Positions 10,245 to 21,442 of a stretch of 64,000 bases of DNA are shown one piece after another. The notes under the pieces were generated by a model. That model had not been told where the DNA came from. It saw only the letters and a list, made by a program, of their open reading frames with translations, and ran no database searches. Source of the DNA: Sporobolomyces roseus. Its lineage: Eukaryota; Basidiomycota; Microbotryomycetes; Sporidiobolales; Sporidiobolaceae. A program made the translations under genes and the position numbers. Every line of letters starts with the position of its first letter. The stretch's first letter is position 1. The DNA is taken from assembly GCA_016617785.1 (NCBI GenBank), contig JADILM010000004.1, forward strand, positions 868,001 to 932,000, written 5' to 3'.

Positions 10245-13200
10245 ATGGCTACATCTGTAGCACCAAGGAACACATCACCAACTGCAGCTCGTCGTCCCAG
10301 ACCTCCTCCTCCTCAAAGAGTTCAATCGACTCAATACGCTGCGCCTACACTCTCTCGCCTTACAACAAAGACAAGATCATCCAGTGCATCTAGATTGTAC
10401 AGTCAAGACTATCTCAGTCCATCCTCCCCTTCTACTCCTCCTCTCGGTTCGATCAACGATTCAGCGTCATTATTAGTAGATAAGAAGACTTCGGCTCATC
10501 TTGGGAAAGACGGCAAGGAGTCAATCAAGAGTAGAGTCAAGGGCAAGGGCAAGGGCAAAGCAGTAGCGTTCGTCGTTGGGATACCGTCCTCGGGAGAAGA
10601 AGGAGATTTAGATGTTGATCAATCGGAACGCGAGGGAACGGCTACTTCTGAACGTGTTGGACCATTCGTGAACGGCTGTGATGGATACTCGCTACCACCT
10701 CAACGGCATAGTGAGCCTACGATCGACGAAATCATCCGTTCGCAGGTATGCATTCCCTTTAGTCTCCTTTCCCCTTGATCGCGATCGTTGACTAGTATAC
10801 TACCTCACAGATACGACAACCAATACGCTCCGTAGACTCGCTAGACCTCGATTCTCTTCTTCCCCTAGGAATCAGCGATTATTCTTTCGTCCTACAGCCT
10901 CCTTCTTCCGCCAAATCTGCCTCCAGTAACGTCGCTCAAAGCGGTACACCTCCAGCAGACGACGTAAACTCAATAGTGGACAGACCGAATCGAGTCAGCA
11001 TGGGGAAAGGAAAGTTTAGCGAAGTCTTACTCGTTAGAAAGGGAGATGCAGAGGTATGTTTGTGCAGAGATCTTGCCGTTACGCTTTCACTTGCTAATCA
11101 TCTCGTACCTTCATAGTTCGCGCTCAAGCATACCCCTCTACATCCGCATCATCCTCTGATTGCGAATCGATTATTGCGAGAACCGACTATTCTCGCTCAG
11201 CTGCTTCCTCATCCGAACCTCGTCAAGGTCAGCTCGCGGTTCATTCTCGCCTTTTCTGTGACACGTAGCTGACTTGCTCTCGTAAACAGGTCTTCGAGAC
11301 GATTCGAACGGGAGGCCATTTCTACCTCGTTGAAGAAAGTCTTCGAAGTTCGATAACTCTCGAGGCATTCGTCACATCCTTCCCTGGAGGAGTCCTGCCT
11401 CTGCCCGTCGCATGGAGTGTACTCGAACAGCTCTCGAGCGTCGTTCGAAGCTTGCATGAGCCCCTACGAGTAGTTCATCGAGATATCAAACCGGAAAACA
11501 TCCTCGTTCGCGTCACTCCACCTTCTCCCTCTTCGCCTCCCGAGACTCCTCCGACGGTGGTACTCAAACTTCTCGACTTTGGCCTAGCCACTCACTTTTC
11601 AGCTAGTGAACCGAAACTTACGACTTGTTGTGGTTCACCCGCTTATCACTCGCCTGAGCTGTGGAAAGGATTGAGGGAACCCAGCGGAGCGGTACCGTAT
11701 TGGGTGAGTCGCTACTTCTTGCACTTTCTATCATTCCGAACAATAGGCTGACCCGATCGGTATTGATGAATAGGGTCCCGAAATCGACATTTGGTGTTGC
11801 GGTCTCACTCTCCTACGATGCATCACACCAACTGGAAAGTACCCACTCGGTACCTCACATACCTCTCTCCAGTCGCTGTCCGATAAGATAGTAGATCGAC
11901 TTCTCGCCGTTCCCGACCCTTCGATCCGTCAAGTTCTCGCTGGATTCCTGCAACTCAGCGGGATGAAGCGTATGAAGGCCTTCGAGCGCTACTGTACTGC
12001 TCTCGCACGCAGAGCAACACCGGGAGAGGAATCGATGGAGGAGAATGGCGACCTCAAAGCGAAGAAAGAGTTCAAGACGACAACTTTCATTCCGACAGAG
12101 ATGACTCACAGACTAGATCTACCTCTCGATACTACTCTCGCGATGACGATCGGACCAAATCTCGAAGCAAGCGTCGTCGGAGATGAATTTACGGCCCCGT
12201 CTTCGTTTGGTCGAAGGAGCAAACGCAGTAGCTCCTCTCCAGTTCGCGAACTATACTCAGGACCAGCTCCGACTTCTCCTCGCATCTCTCCCACATTCGC
12301 TACCGCCTCGACCGCACCGGTCTCGACAGGAATGACCGTCGCAGCTTCGACTTCTCCCCCTCCTCAGCTCACTCCCGACCTCGTTTTCCACCCCGCTTCC
12401 TTCCCCGATTCTATGCCTCCTACCCCCGCAAGCCCTTCATCAGAAACCGTCTCCCTCCGACATCTCGCTTATCCTCCTCCGATCGAGATCGTCCTCCTCA
12501 ATCCTACGAATGAACCCGTTCGTCGAGCAATCAGCTATATCAAGTACTCTCTCCGCTGTGCGGGAATCCTATACCATGTCCGTGATGATACCCTCTCGCC
12601 AACTTCTGCTCTTACTCCAACTTCACCCCTCGGCGATTCACCAGCCTCGATGCCTCCTACTCCCTTCACCGGTTCTTTCCATCTTCCTACACTTCCCGAT
12701 CTCGACGACCCTACATTCTGCTCCTATCTCCAATGCGTCGTCAAACTCCCTCCTGCCCCCGAATCATCCTCGAAAGCTTCCTCTGCCCTCATCGCCGCTC
12801 TTCGTCCTCCTATTTCTCGCGCTCACACGACTGAATCGATCTCTGCGAAGCACGCTCGCAGTGCCTCGACTCCTGCTGCAACTGTCAAGCTCGGTCAACG
12901 CAAGAAGGAAACAGTCGAAGCTCTCACATTCTACCTCTCGATTCGCAAGGTCACCTTCCCTTCTTCGTCTGATCGCCCTCGACAGAGTAACGGGAGGAGG
13001 AGCGGCAGTGCGACACCGACAAGACGTCGCAATTCGAAGGATTCTCGAATTATCATCACTCTCTCAGATGATCGTGCCCTGTCCCTCGTTCGGGACGCTC
13101 TCGCTGTCGAACCCCTCGATACAGCTGTTCCTCCTACCCTCGTTCCAGTACCCGATACCTCTTCGGTAGACGGTCGAGGTCGAAGGGAAGCTCGTTCAGG

Positions 13201-13504
13201 ATCAGTTCTTTCGCCTCGATCACTCGAATCAGGATCTCGCGATGCAAGAGCTCGACGCCAAGACACTCTGCAACGCAATGGTTCAGACGAGCTCGCACCT
13301 GTTTCGGACGGGAAGAGCACAGCTGAGGGATTGGGGATGGATATGGGGCCTAGAAGGAGTGTCGATGAGGGAAAGAGTGGAGGAGGCGGAGGCGGATTAT
13401 TCGACTTGGCCGGATTCGTCGGTCGACTCGTCGGTGCGAATAACTCACAAGAAGCTCTTCACAAGCAGGGAAGGAGAGGGAGTGTTGCGAACGGTGGATC
13501 TTGA
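10245..13504 (+). CDS. Serine/threonine protein kinase with long disordered tail
   Basis: The first exon encodes a Pro/Ser-rich disordered N-terminus including a KGKGKGKAV run. The kinase domain spans several exons (about 10990-11960): glycine loop GKGKFSEVLL, ATP-anchoring lysine in FALKHT, helix-C glutamate in NRLLREPTIL, catalytic loop VVHRDIKPENILV, DFGLA, and the activation-loop end SPAYHSPELW. All key residues are present, so it should be active. A proline-rich insert of about 15 residues lies between the catalytic loop and DFG. The roughly 500-residue C-terminal exon (11963-13504 frame) is mostly disordered. It has one more ordered block (IEIVLLNPTNEP, YIKYSLRCAGILYHVRDD, ALTFYLSIRKVTF, SRIIITLSDDRALSLVRDAL) that resembles the KA1-like ends of CAMK-type kinases, which is inference. 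No specific orthologue was recognised. Confidence 0.8.
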
Positions 13505-13744
13505 CCTGTATTTGTGTTTTTCTCTTTCTATCTTCTCGCATTTCACTCTATCGCAACAGCTTAATCATTCTTTTGTCGTACTCTCTCTATCCGTGTCGTA
13601 ATTGTATCTTTCTGCTATCACAGCCTTTATCATCGTCGTCGTCGACCGCGGAACTTCGGAAACTCCGAAAACCTTCGCATTGACCATTCCCTTCTCTTCT
13701 ACCTCCCACTCACTCTACTCCTTCAGCTCCCCGATACTCGCGCT

Positions 13745-15729
13745 ATGGAGGTTCAACGACGTGATCTCATATCGTTACCGCCATTACCTCGCCCACCTCT
13801 CGATCTTCTCCTTTCCAGCTCTTCCGCCTCTTCTCAAAACGCAACCCTACCAGATCCCCAACTATCCGATCGTCTTTCGCACCTCGCGGCGACATATTCC
13901 CGCTTGATGGTGGCTCAATCGAGAGATGATTCTCAAGAAAATTATCCGGTCGCAATCTCAAGGCTGAATTTCAAGGGAGGTGGTCAAGATAATAGTGAAA
14001 CCGGATTATATGAGGGTCAAGGTAGCAGCGAAGATGAAAGGGGATACCTGAATCGAAGAGACTCGCATCCTGGCAAAGGACTTGAGAGAATGGTGATATT
14101 AAGCAAGCACCCGAAAGTCGTCGAGGTCAGTCGAAACCTTCGCTCAGGAGCTCTCCCTACTTTCCCTAACTCAGGCGATCGACGTTACTTTGACGAACAG
14201 ATCGAGATCAAGCATCACGCAGCAGTACTCGTTGTCAAGAATCGAAACAGTCCCGAGCTTGTCGTCGAGGTGAGTTTGCTGTTACAGCTTTTCAAGTCTC
14301 CTTGAGTCGCTCACCATCTCGTCAAATAGTCTATGCCTTTCTTGTCTCGTCTTGGCTGCCAACTGCTGTATCATGGCGTTTTCGGACACGAGAAATTGCT
14401 GGATTCTAGTCGGGTTGAAAAGGTGAGTCTGAAGTCGACTCCTATCTGCTCGAGACACTGGCTGACCAAGGCTTCTCCGATCGAGAAGCTATTTCGAAAG
14501 TGGTCGAAGCGCGAAGGTGAGCTTTACGTCGTCGATTCCTCGGTTGTTGGCTTTGCTGACGATTCGAGTTTTCAAGGGCGACGTTTTGACTCTCTGATTA
14601 ACCCGTTACATCGGATACAGAACTACATTCAAGCATATCACGGTGCGTGTTATCTCAACGTCATCGCGCTTGTACGGAGCTCACCCGGATCTTCGAGCGA
14701 GATAGTCGATTGCAGCGATCTGCTCGAACCTGATCTTTCTCGATATCCTACGCTCAACACCTTCTTCTTCCGGCAAGTCTCTGTAACATAATATCACGAG
14801 GATATGCGCTAATTCAGTGTTGATCGGACGTATAGAAAACTTCGGAAAGATGCAAGACCAATAGCTGATCCCTCGAATCCCTCAATCCTTTCCTCTGCTG
14901 CAGACTGCCGGCTGACAGTGTTCCCAAGCGTCAAGAGTGCTCAGAAACTATGGATCAAGGGTCGACACTTCACGCTAGAACAGCTTTTAGGGAGTCAAGA
15001 ATTGGCTCGAACTTTCAAGGATGGATGTGTCGCGATCTTCCGACTAGCTCCAGCAGATTATCATCGCTATCATAGTCCGGTCGATCGCCAGTCAGATCAC
15101 CTTACTCATTCTACGAGCGATGCTGACTCGTGCTCACCCTGCAGATGCAACCGTCGGAAGTACAGGACACCTCGACGGAAAATACTACGTGAGTCGTGAG
15201 CTAGCACTCTCAGATTACTGTTCTGACGCCGTCTCCACACAGACTGTCAACTCGCTTATCGTTCGAGATACACGATTCAATCCGCTCGGAGAGAACAAAC
15301 GAGATGGTTCGCATCTCCTTCCAACCTCCTTGATTGATGAAGCGAGACTTATGTACTTGTCCACAGTAACGCTGCTGCATTGTGCTCGACCCAAGGGAGA
15401 TGTCGCCTTTGTTCAGATCGGTGCTCTGCTGGTTTCGAGCATTCGACAAACTCAAGAACCCGGTACTGTGGTCGCAAGAGGCGACGAGCTGGGCTATTTC
15501 GCTTACGGTGGGAGTACAATCGTCGCAGTGTTTGAGCGAGATAGTGTAGAGTGGGATGAGGATCTCTTGCGGAACTCGTCGGGAGACAACGACCTCAAAC
15601 TGCCTCTCGAAACGATGGTCAAGGTAAGGATTTTTCCGTTTCTTTCTCTCTGACGAATTCGGTCGACGCTGACATTCTCACTCGATTGTGCGATAGATGG
15701 GAGAGAGGATTGGCACTTGGAGAACTTGA
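13745..15729 (+). CDS. Phosphatidylserine decarboxylase proenzyme (Psd2-like, no C2 domain)
   Basis: The enzyme makes phosphatidylethanolamine from phosphatidylserine. Signature blocks appear in order: FRLAPADYHRYHSPVD, then GKYYTVNSLIVRDTRFNPLG and GENKRDGSHLL, a hydrophobic VAFVQIGALLVSSI strand, and LGYFAYGGSTIVAVFERDSV. The GGST tetrad is the autocatalytic cleavage site at which Ser becomes the pyruvoyl prosthetic group; fungal Psd2 enzymes use GGST where Psd1 uses LGST. The gene has about nine exons; the last one gives MGERIGTWRT and TGA at 15727. The N-terminus lacks the C2 and EF-hand regions of yeast Psd2 and has no clear mitochondrial presequence or membrane span, so location is uncertain (endosome/Golgi by analogy). 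The first intron, near 14126-14174, has a weak donor and may be drawn differently. Confidence 0.85.
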
Positions 15730-15977
15730 CGGAACTTGCGAACCTTCTTTTTTTGCACTTGTTTACTGTTAATCTTAAGATTGAAGCTTGCACTTGATTG
15801 AAGTCGGCAGAGCGATTGTCGAGTTCCCTCGCTTCCGTCGATCAGTCAGCAAACTGAAGGGAAGATTAAAATAGCCTACTCGTCATTTCTCGACTCAGCA
15901 GAAGTCGGTCAACTTTTTTTTCGCTGTTTCCTGCCTCTTCACTTCACTCGCTTCGAATCGACTTAAACCTCACCAAG

Positions 15978-18735
15978 ATGTCCGATAACAGATCCGATTC
16001 ATCGGGACACACTTTGGCAGAATCACCAACTTCGATGCCGAAACCCGTCCACAAGAAACCCCTCGATCCTGCCGCAGAAATCGAGAGGGAGATCACAGAG
16101 TACGGCGCAGATTATCCAGCAGTAGCTACAAAATTCGCTCCCGGTACTGCAGAGCCGAAAGTCAGGGATCCCAGTCAACCTCACGCTGCACCGAACTTTC
16201 GACAGCCTCAACAAAGGAGGCTCTCTCGCTCAAGCTACAGAGGGAGACCTAGGGCAAACACTGGTGGAAGTACTTGGAGTTATGGAGATGCGCCTTCGCT
16301 GCATGTCGTAGACTCGGCGTTCGCAGACACTCATCGAGTTCTTTCGAGAAGAAGTCGTGAGTTCTCTCCCTCTTTCTCTCTGTTGTCTACTTCGCTGACA
16401 GAGTGTATATGTCATAGTCGAGCGACACGAGGAAGAGAGACACGAGGAGGAAGATAGTGAGGATGATGAGCGGGATCTGAACAAAGTCGATTGGGAGGAG
16501 AATGATCCTGAGAACCCTCAGAAGTAAGTGCTGACCCTTCGATACGCTCTCAGGAAGACACGACGAAACAAGTGGAATGTCTGAACACGATGGTTCCGAT
16601 TGAAGCGAGTGAAGATTCGTTCGTTCGAGATCGCTAAACTGATGAAACCCTCACAATCTACAGCTGGAGTCAATGGAAGAAATGGAGGACGATGGCCATC
16701 TGCTGCTTCCTCACCCTAGGAGTCACCTTCGCTTCCTCGGCGCCGTCATCTTCAGCTTCAATCATTAGTTCCGAATTCGGAGTCGGAAGTGTAGTTGCGA
16801 ACCTCACTACCTCCCTATTCCTCTGCGGATACATATTGGGCCCACTTATATGGGTTAGTCACTGTCTCTACCAGCTCGAATCGTCGATAATTGATCTCTT
16901 TGTCTGTAGGCTCCCGTTTCAGAGATTGTAGGGAGACGTCCCGTTTTCATTATCACGATGGCAGTTTTCGGGATCTTCCAGATCCAGTGTGGACTCGCAA
17001 AGAATATTGAGACTCTTCTGATTGGACGGCAAGTCACTGATCTGCTCTTCTTCAGAAATTCAGGATCTGACTTTTCGCCTTGAACAGCTTTCTCGCCGGG
17101 ACTTTCGCCTCTTCGCCTCTTACAAATTGCGGCGGCGTCGTAGCCGATATGTTCGGGCCTGTTGAGAGAGGACTAGCTATGTCTGTATTCTCGGCATCAG
17201 TCTTCATCGGTCCTGTCGTGAGTTTCGCAAAATACGCTCAAGAAAGAGACGCTGATCTCCCTTGATGACCCTTACTGACCTGCATCATGCTTTTTATCTA
17301 TAGATTGGTCCAATCATCGGCGGATTCACCATCATGAATCCTGGCTTGTCGTGGCGCTACGTTTATCTATGGATCGGCGTTTTCGCGGCAGTTTCCCTCG
17401 TCCTGATCCTGTTCCTGCTCCCCGAAACCTACCATCCTCAATTACTGAAGCACCGCGCGAAGAAGCTTCGCAAGGAGGATCCCGAGAAGAACAAGGACAA
17501 GTACGCCGATATCGAAAAGGCGGACTTCTCGATCAAATCTCTTATTGTACGAACTGGAGGTCGACCTGCGAAGATGCTTGTCACCGAGCCAATTCTACTC
17601 ATGGTCACCATCTACCTCTCTGTCGTGTAAGCTCTCTTGAAGCGGACTTCTATAGCCGATTTTACTTCCTCTCTTCTATCTCCCGCTGACAATATTTCTC
17701 TACACTCCACAGCTACGGTCTTCTCTACGGTCTCTTCTCTCTCTTCCCCGTGATCTGGGAGCTTAAACGAGGATTCAATCCAGGTGAATCAGGACTCGTG
17801 AGTTCCTCTTCGCTTCGTTCCTGATTTTGCAGTATCTCATTCCGTTTCCTTCTTTCTTAGATCTTCATCGGTGTAGGTGTTGGGACGACCATCGGAGCGG
17901 CGGCCAACGTCGCCATGCAGCGACATTATCGGTTAGTCCACTCTTACTATCTCTCTTGATCTTGCCTACATGACTGCCGTCTCTTCTCTCATCTTGCCAA
18001 CTAACGACCTGTCTTCATCTTCATAGCGAGCTCGTACCGAAGTGGCACGGTCACCCTCCTCCCGAAGAACGGTAAGTTTGCTTTCTCCCTAGACCTGCTC
18101 CTCGATGTCAATCCTTATCTTTTCTCCCACACAGACTCTATGGTGCTATTCTAGCTGGTCCTCTCTTGATCATCTCCATGTTCTGGTTGAGCTGGACAGG
18201 CAACTTTAGCAGTATTCATTGGGTACGTCCAATCTCCCGTCTTTCTGCACGTCACGATCCTGTATGCTGACTCCCTAGACTCTCAACAGGCGGTCCCGGC
18301 AGTTGCTACGATCATGCTCGGAGCCAGTTTCTCCCTAGTCTTCATCTCCTTCCTCTCCTATCTGTGAGTTTCATTTTCTTCGATTTCTCGAACTCCTTGC
18401 TGATGCTACCGTTTCTCATACTCTCTCTGAACAGCGTTGAGGTTTACTTGATGTACGCAGCATCAGCTTTAGCAGCGAATACGGTCATTCGATCAGCTGT
18501 AGCCGCCGCCTTCCCTCTCTTCATCTCGCAGATGATTTCAGCGCTCGGAGTTGGATGGGCAGGATCAGTCTTCGGTTTCGTTGGAGTCCTCATCGCTCCC
18601 TCTCCATTACTATTCTACATGTACGGATCTCGCTTCCGTACAAGCTCGAAATTCGCCCCTGCCATCGATCTCAAGCTCAAGGACCAGGTCGAGCGGGAAG
18701 AGAAGGAGAAGAACGATCACACCGAGAAGGCTTAG
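15978..18735 (+). CDS. MFS transporter, DHA1 (polyamine/multidrug) type
   Basis: Eleven or so exons encode a 12-span major facilitator. A hydrophilic N-terminal arm of about 170 residues ends in VDWEENDPENPQNWSQWKKW, the standard entry to the DHA1 group (Tpo/Flr1/Mfs1-like). Span 2 to 3 carries APVSEIVGRRPVFII, a form of MFS motif A. A long central loop (HRAKKLRKEDPEKNKDKYAD) separates the two halves. The second half includes YGLLYGLFSLFPVIW and VEVYLMYAASALAANTVIRS, also typical of polyamine/drug exporters. The tail is charged (REEKEKNDHTEKA) and ends at TAG 18733. Substrates cannot be read from sequence; proton-coupled export of polyamines or xenobiotics at the plasma membrane is the family expectation. 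The gene stands alone, without biosynthetic neighbours. Confidence 0.85.
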
Positions 18736-19184
18736 ATAGACGAACTACCTTTACTGTACCAATCCTTTACCTACATAGACTATCATACTTAGATGCTGTC
18801 CCCCTTAATACACTGTAAATTTCGTCGTCGTTGATTCCCATTTTTCTCAAGCGAGGAGGCGAGGGACCAGTCAGGCTTCGGCAAGAGACGATGGCGTGTG
18901 ACTGTGCGACGTCTCAACGTCGTCCTGCACAAGGTCTGGCAGCTCATGCGCTCTAGAGAAGGGGCAAGAAGAAACATTGGAGAACGTAATGGAAGGAAAA
19001 GATCGGCGACGAAGCAACACGAGCAGTCGAGTTGAGTAAGGCATTGTAGCGTATCCGAGAGCGAGTACAATACACTAGAGTAGATCTAACAAAGAAGAGC
19101 AAGGTGAATCGCAAGAGGTCAACCTGTGCGAATTTCTCTCTCTCCCTCTCTCCCACCCACCAAACTCCACCTGATCTACTAAAC
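18736..19184. promoter_or_regulatory. 3' region of MFS gene and porin promoter
   Basis: No gene seen. Just upstream of the porin ATG lies a CT-rich tract at about 19136-19156 (TCTCTCTCTCCCTCTCTCCC), a common core-promoter feature of highly expressed fungal genes. I found no clear TATA box. The assignment as promoter rests on position only. Confidence 0.4.
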
Positions 19185-20950
19185 ATGTCTGTCCCTCCCT
19201 CATGGAAAGATCTGTAAGCTCCTTCTTCCTTCATGCCACTCTCCACTCTTCGTTTCCTCTCCAGAGAGGACGTTGCTCCTCGGCACAATCCGGTTCCCTC
19301 CTCCCTCGAATTTTCCCTCGAGATCATTCTGCTGACCTTCTGAGAATGTTAATAGCGGCAAATCTGCCTCCGACCTCCTCAACAAGGATTACCCTCTCTC
19401 CGGTAACTCCCTCGAGGTCAAGGTTAGTCTTTTGAAACCCTTTCCCTTCAATCACAAATTCCGCGAATCATCGCGTCCCCTCGGCCTCCTACGATGGGCA
19501 GGGCGATCCGGAGCAGTTTGATTGGCCACAGAAGATATCAGAGTGGCTCTGTCGGCTAGGGAGGGAGATGGAGACGAACTGCAAAATGTCGGAAATCGGT
19601 TGGAGGAAATCGCAAATAATCAATCGTTACAAAGGAAAGGATGGAGTAACCTTCGAGGATCATAGGGACGATGCAGACAAGCAGCGAAAAGTTCGAGGAG
19701 ACTCGTCATCAACTCGAAAGTTCCGTCGAAATCTGACACTTAACTCTATTATTACCTTTCTTTTCACAGACTCGTGCCCCTAACAACGTCGCTTTCCGCG
19801 TCGCTGGTACCCGTGACGCCAAGTCGAACGCCATCGCTGGTGACCTCGAGGCCAAGTACGTTGACGCTAAGAACGGTGTAACTCTCACCCAAACCTGGAC
19901 TACCTCGAACGTTCTCAAGACTCAAGTCGAGCTCGAGAACCAAGTTGCCAAGGGTCAGTACCCATCACTTCTGTCGATGTATGAGCGAGACTGACATCTG
20001 AACGACTTCAAATAGGCCTCAAGCTCGACATCCAAGGTCACCTCCTTCCCGCTACCCAAGGCAAGTCTGCCTACGTCACTGCCATCTACAAGCAGCCTTC
20101 CCTCCACACTCGTGCCCTCCTCGACGTCTTCAAGGGCCCTACTTTCACCGCTGATGCCGTAAGTCTCGCACTGTCTCATTCTGTTGCAGATTTGGAAAAC
20201 TCACAACTCTTCTTTAATAGGTTATCGGTCGTGACGGTTTCCTCCTCGGTGCCGAGTCCACCTACTCCGTCCCCACTGGTTCCATCACCCGATACGCTCT
20301 CGGTCTCGGATACGCCGCTCCTTCTTACACCGTCACCGTTCACGGTCTCGCCAACCTCTCCGTCTTCTCCGCTTCCTACTACCACAAGGTCTCCAAGGAT
20401 GTTGAGGCTGGTGCCAAGGCTATCTGGGACTCCAAGTCTACTGCTTCCAACGTCGGTCTCGAAGTCGGAACCAAGGCTTACCTCGACGTACGTTTTACTT
20501 CGAATCTCTTTCTGCTCTTCATTTCGTACTCACACTTTCTCTCTTTCCTCTTATAGAACACTGCTTTCGTCAAGGCCAAGATCAACAACGCTGGTGTCAT
20601 TGCTCTCGGTTACACTCAAGCGTAAGTTGTTGCCGTTTTCTTTTCCGTTTTTCCCCAGGCGCTAACTTCTCTTCCTCATATTTCTCCTTCACTTCCTATC
20701 CTACCTGCAACAAAACATCGCTTCTCGACCATTCCTCCCCTCGATACTTACAAAAAACAGTCTCCGACCAGGTGTCAAGGCCAGTTTCGGTCTCGCCTTA
20801 GATTCTAGCAAGCTCGGCGATGCCAACGCTGCCGGATCCGCTTCCGCTCACCGTGTCGGTTCCTCCCTCACCTTCGAGGCCGTAAGTATTCACTCCTCAG
20901 ACACGCAACTTCCGAATACGCAAACTGACTGTGCCACTCTTCTCTAGTAA
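19185..20950 (+). CDS. POR1: Mitochondrial outer-membrane porin (VDAC)
   Basis: This is the voltage-dependent anion channel that passes ADP/ATP and metabolites across the mitochondrial outer membrane. The N-terminal helix is MSVPPSWKDLGKSASDLLNK, with first exons 19185-19213 and 19356-19422. Alternating beta-strand sequence follows through the gene: NNVAFRVAGTRDAKSN, GVTLTQTWTTSNVLKTQVEL, YAAPSYTVTVHGLANL, SASYYHKVSKDVEAGAKA. The end carries the eukaryotic porin signature region (ALGYTQALRPGVKASFGLAL) and SAHRVGSSLTFEA. Length is about 290 residues, matching fungal VDACs, with no insertions. The second intron is about 347 nt, far longer than its neighbours. The last exon appears to supply only the stop codon: GAG GCC is followed by a GTAAGT intron and then TAG|TAA at 20948. 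Confidence 0.95.
19423..19769 (+). other. Unusually long intron 2 of the porin gene
   Basis: The intron runs from GTTAGT to TTTTCACAG and is about 347 nt, while most introns in this window are 45 to 80 nt. The interior is purine-rich and not obviously coding: a plus-strand frame from 19568 runs through the acceptor without motif. I looked for C/D-box pairs and found CTGA near its 3' end but no convincing matching C box. An intronic enhancer or an H/ACA-type guide RNA remains possible. Confidence 0.6.
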
Positions 20951-21442
20951 ATTTGATGATCGTTTCCAAACGGCTCTTCTTCAACCCTTTCTCCCCTTTT
21001 CTCTCTATGTCATACATTCCGTTAGCAGTTTAGTCGAGTCGAAGGATGAGGTTGGAGGAGACGTTTACTCGTAGTCTATATTTTACTCTCTCTTCCTTCA
21101 TTCCTACACAATACAATACCAAAAAAGAGTTCTCACCCTGACATACTTCCGGCTTGCTGGACTTGTCGAGAGCTGCAACGAGCGCGCGAGAGATATCGCG
21201 AATCCGACCTTCGAGTGTTGCGAAATTTCGTAGGAAGTTCTTCTCGTCCATTCATTTCGCGCTCTCAAGACGCCGACGCGCTATCTCGGAATCACTACCA
21301 ACGTGCCCCGACTTCTGCAGCAACTGCAGATCACCTCTCTCCGCTCTACGTCGAGTTCGAAGCGAACCTGAATCGTCCCTCAACTTCACTTCGAATCGGT
21401 TGAATCTGAGCGCTCAGCGCGTGGGAAAAGGTAGCAGGAATC
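20951..21442. other. Intergenic between porin and PMS1
   Basis: The first 150 nt is a T/C-rich probable 3' UTR of porin. The remainder holds the PMS1 promoter. A 101-codon plus frame at 21154-21459 overlaps the PMS1 start region but lacks motifs. Nothing else was seen. Confidence 0.4.
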
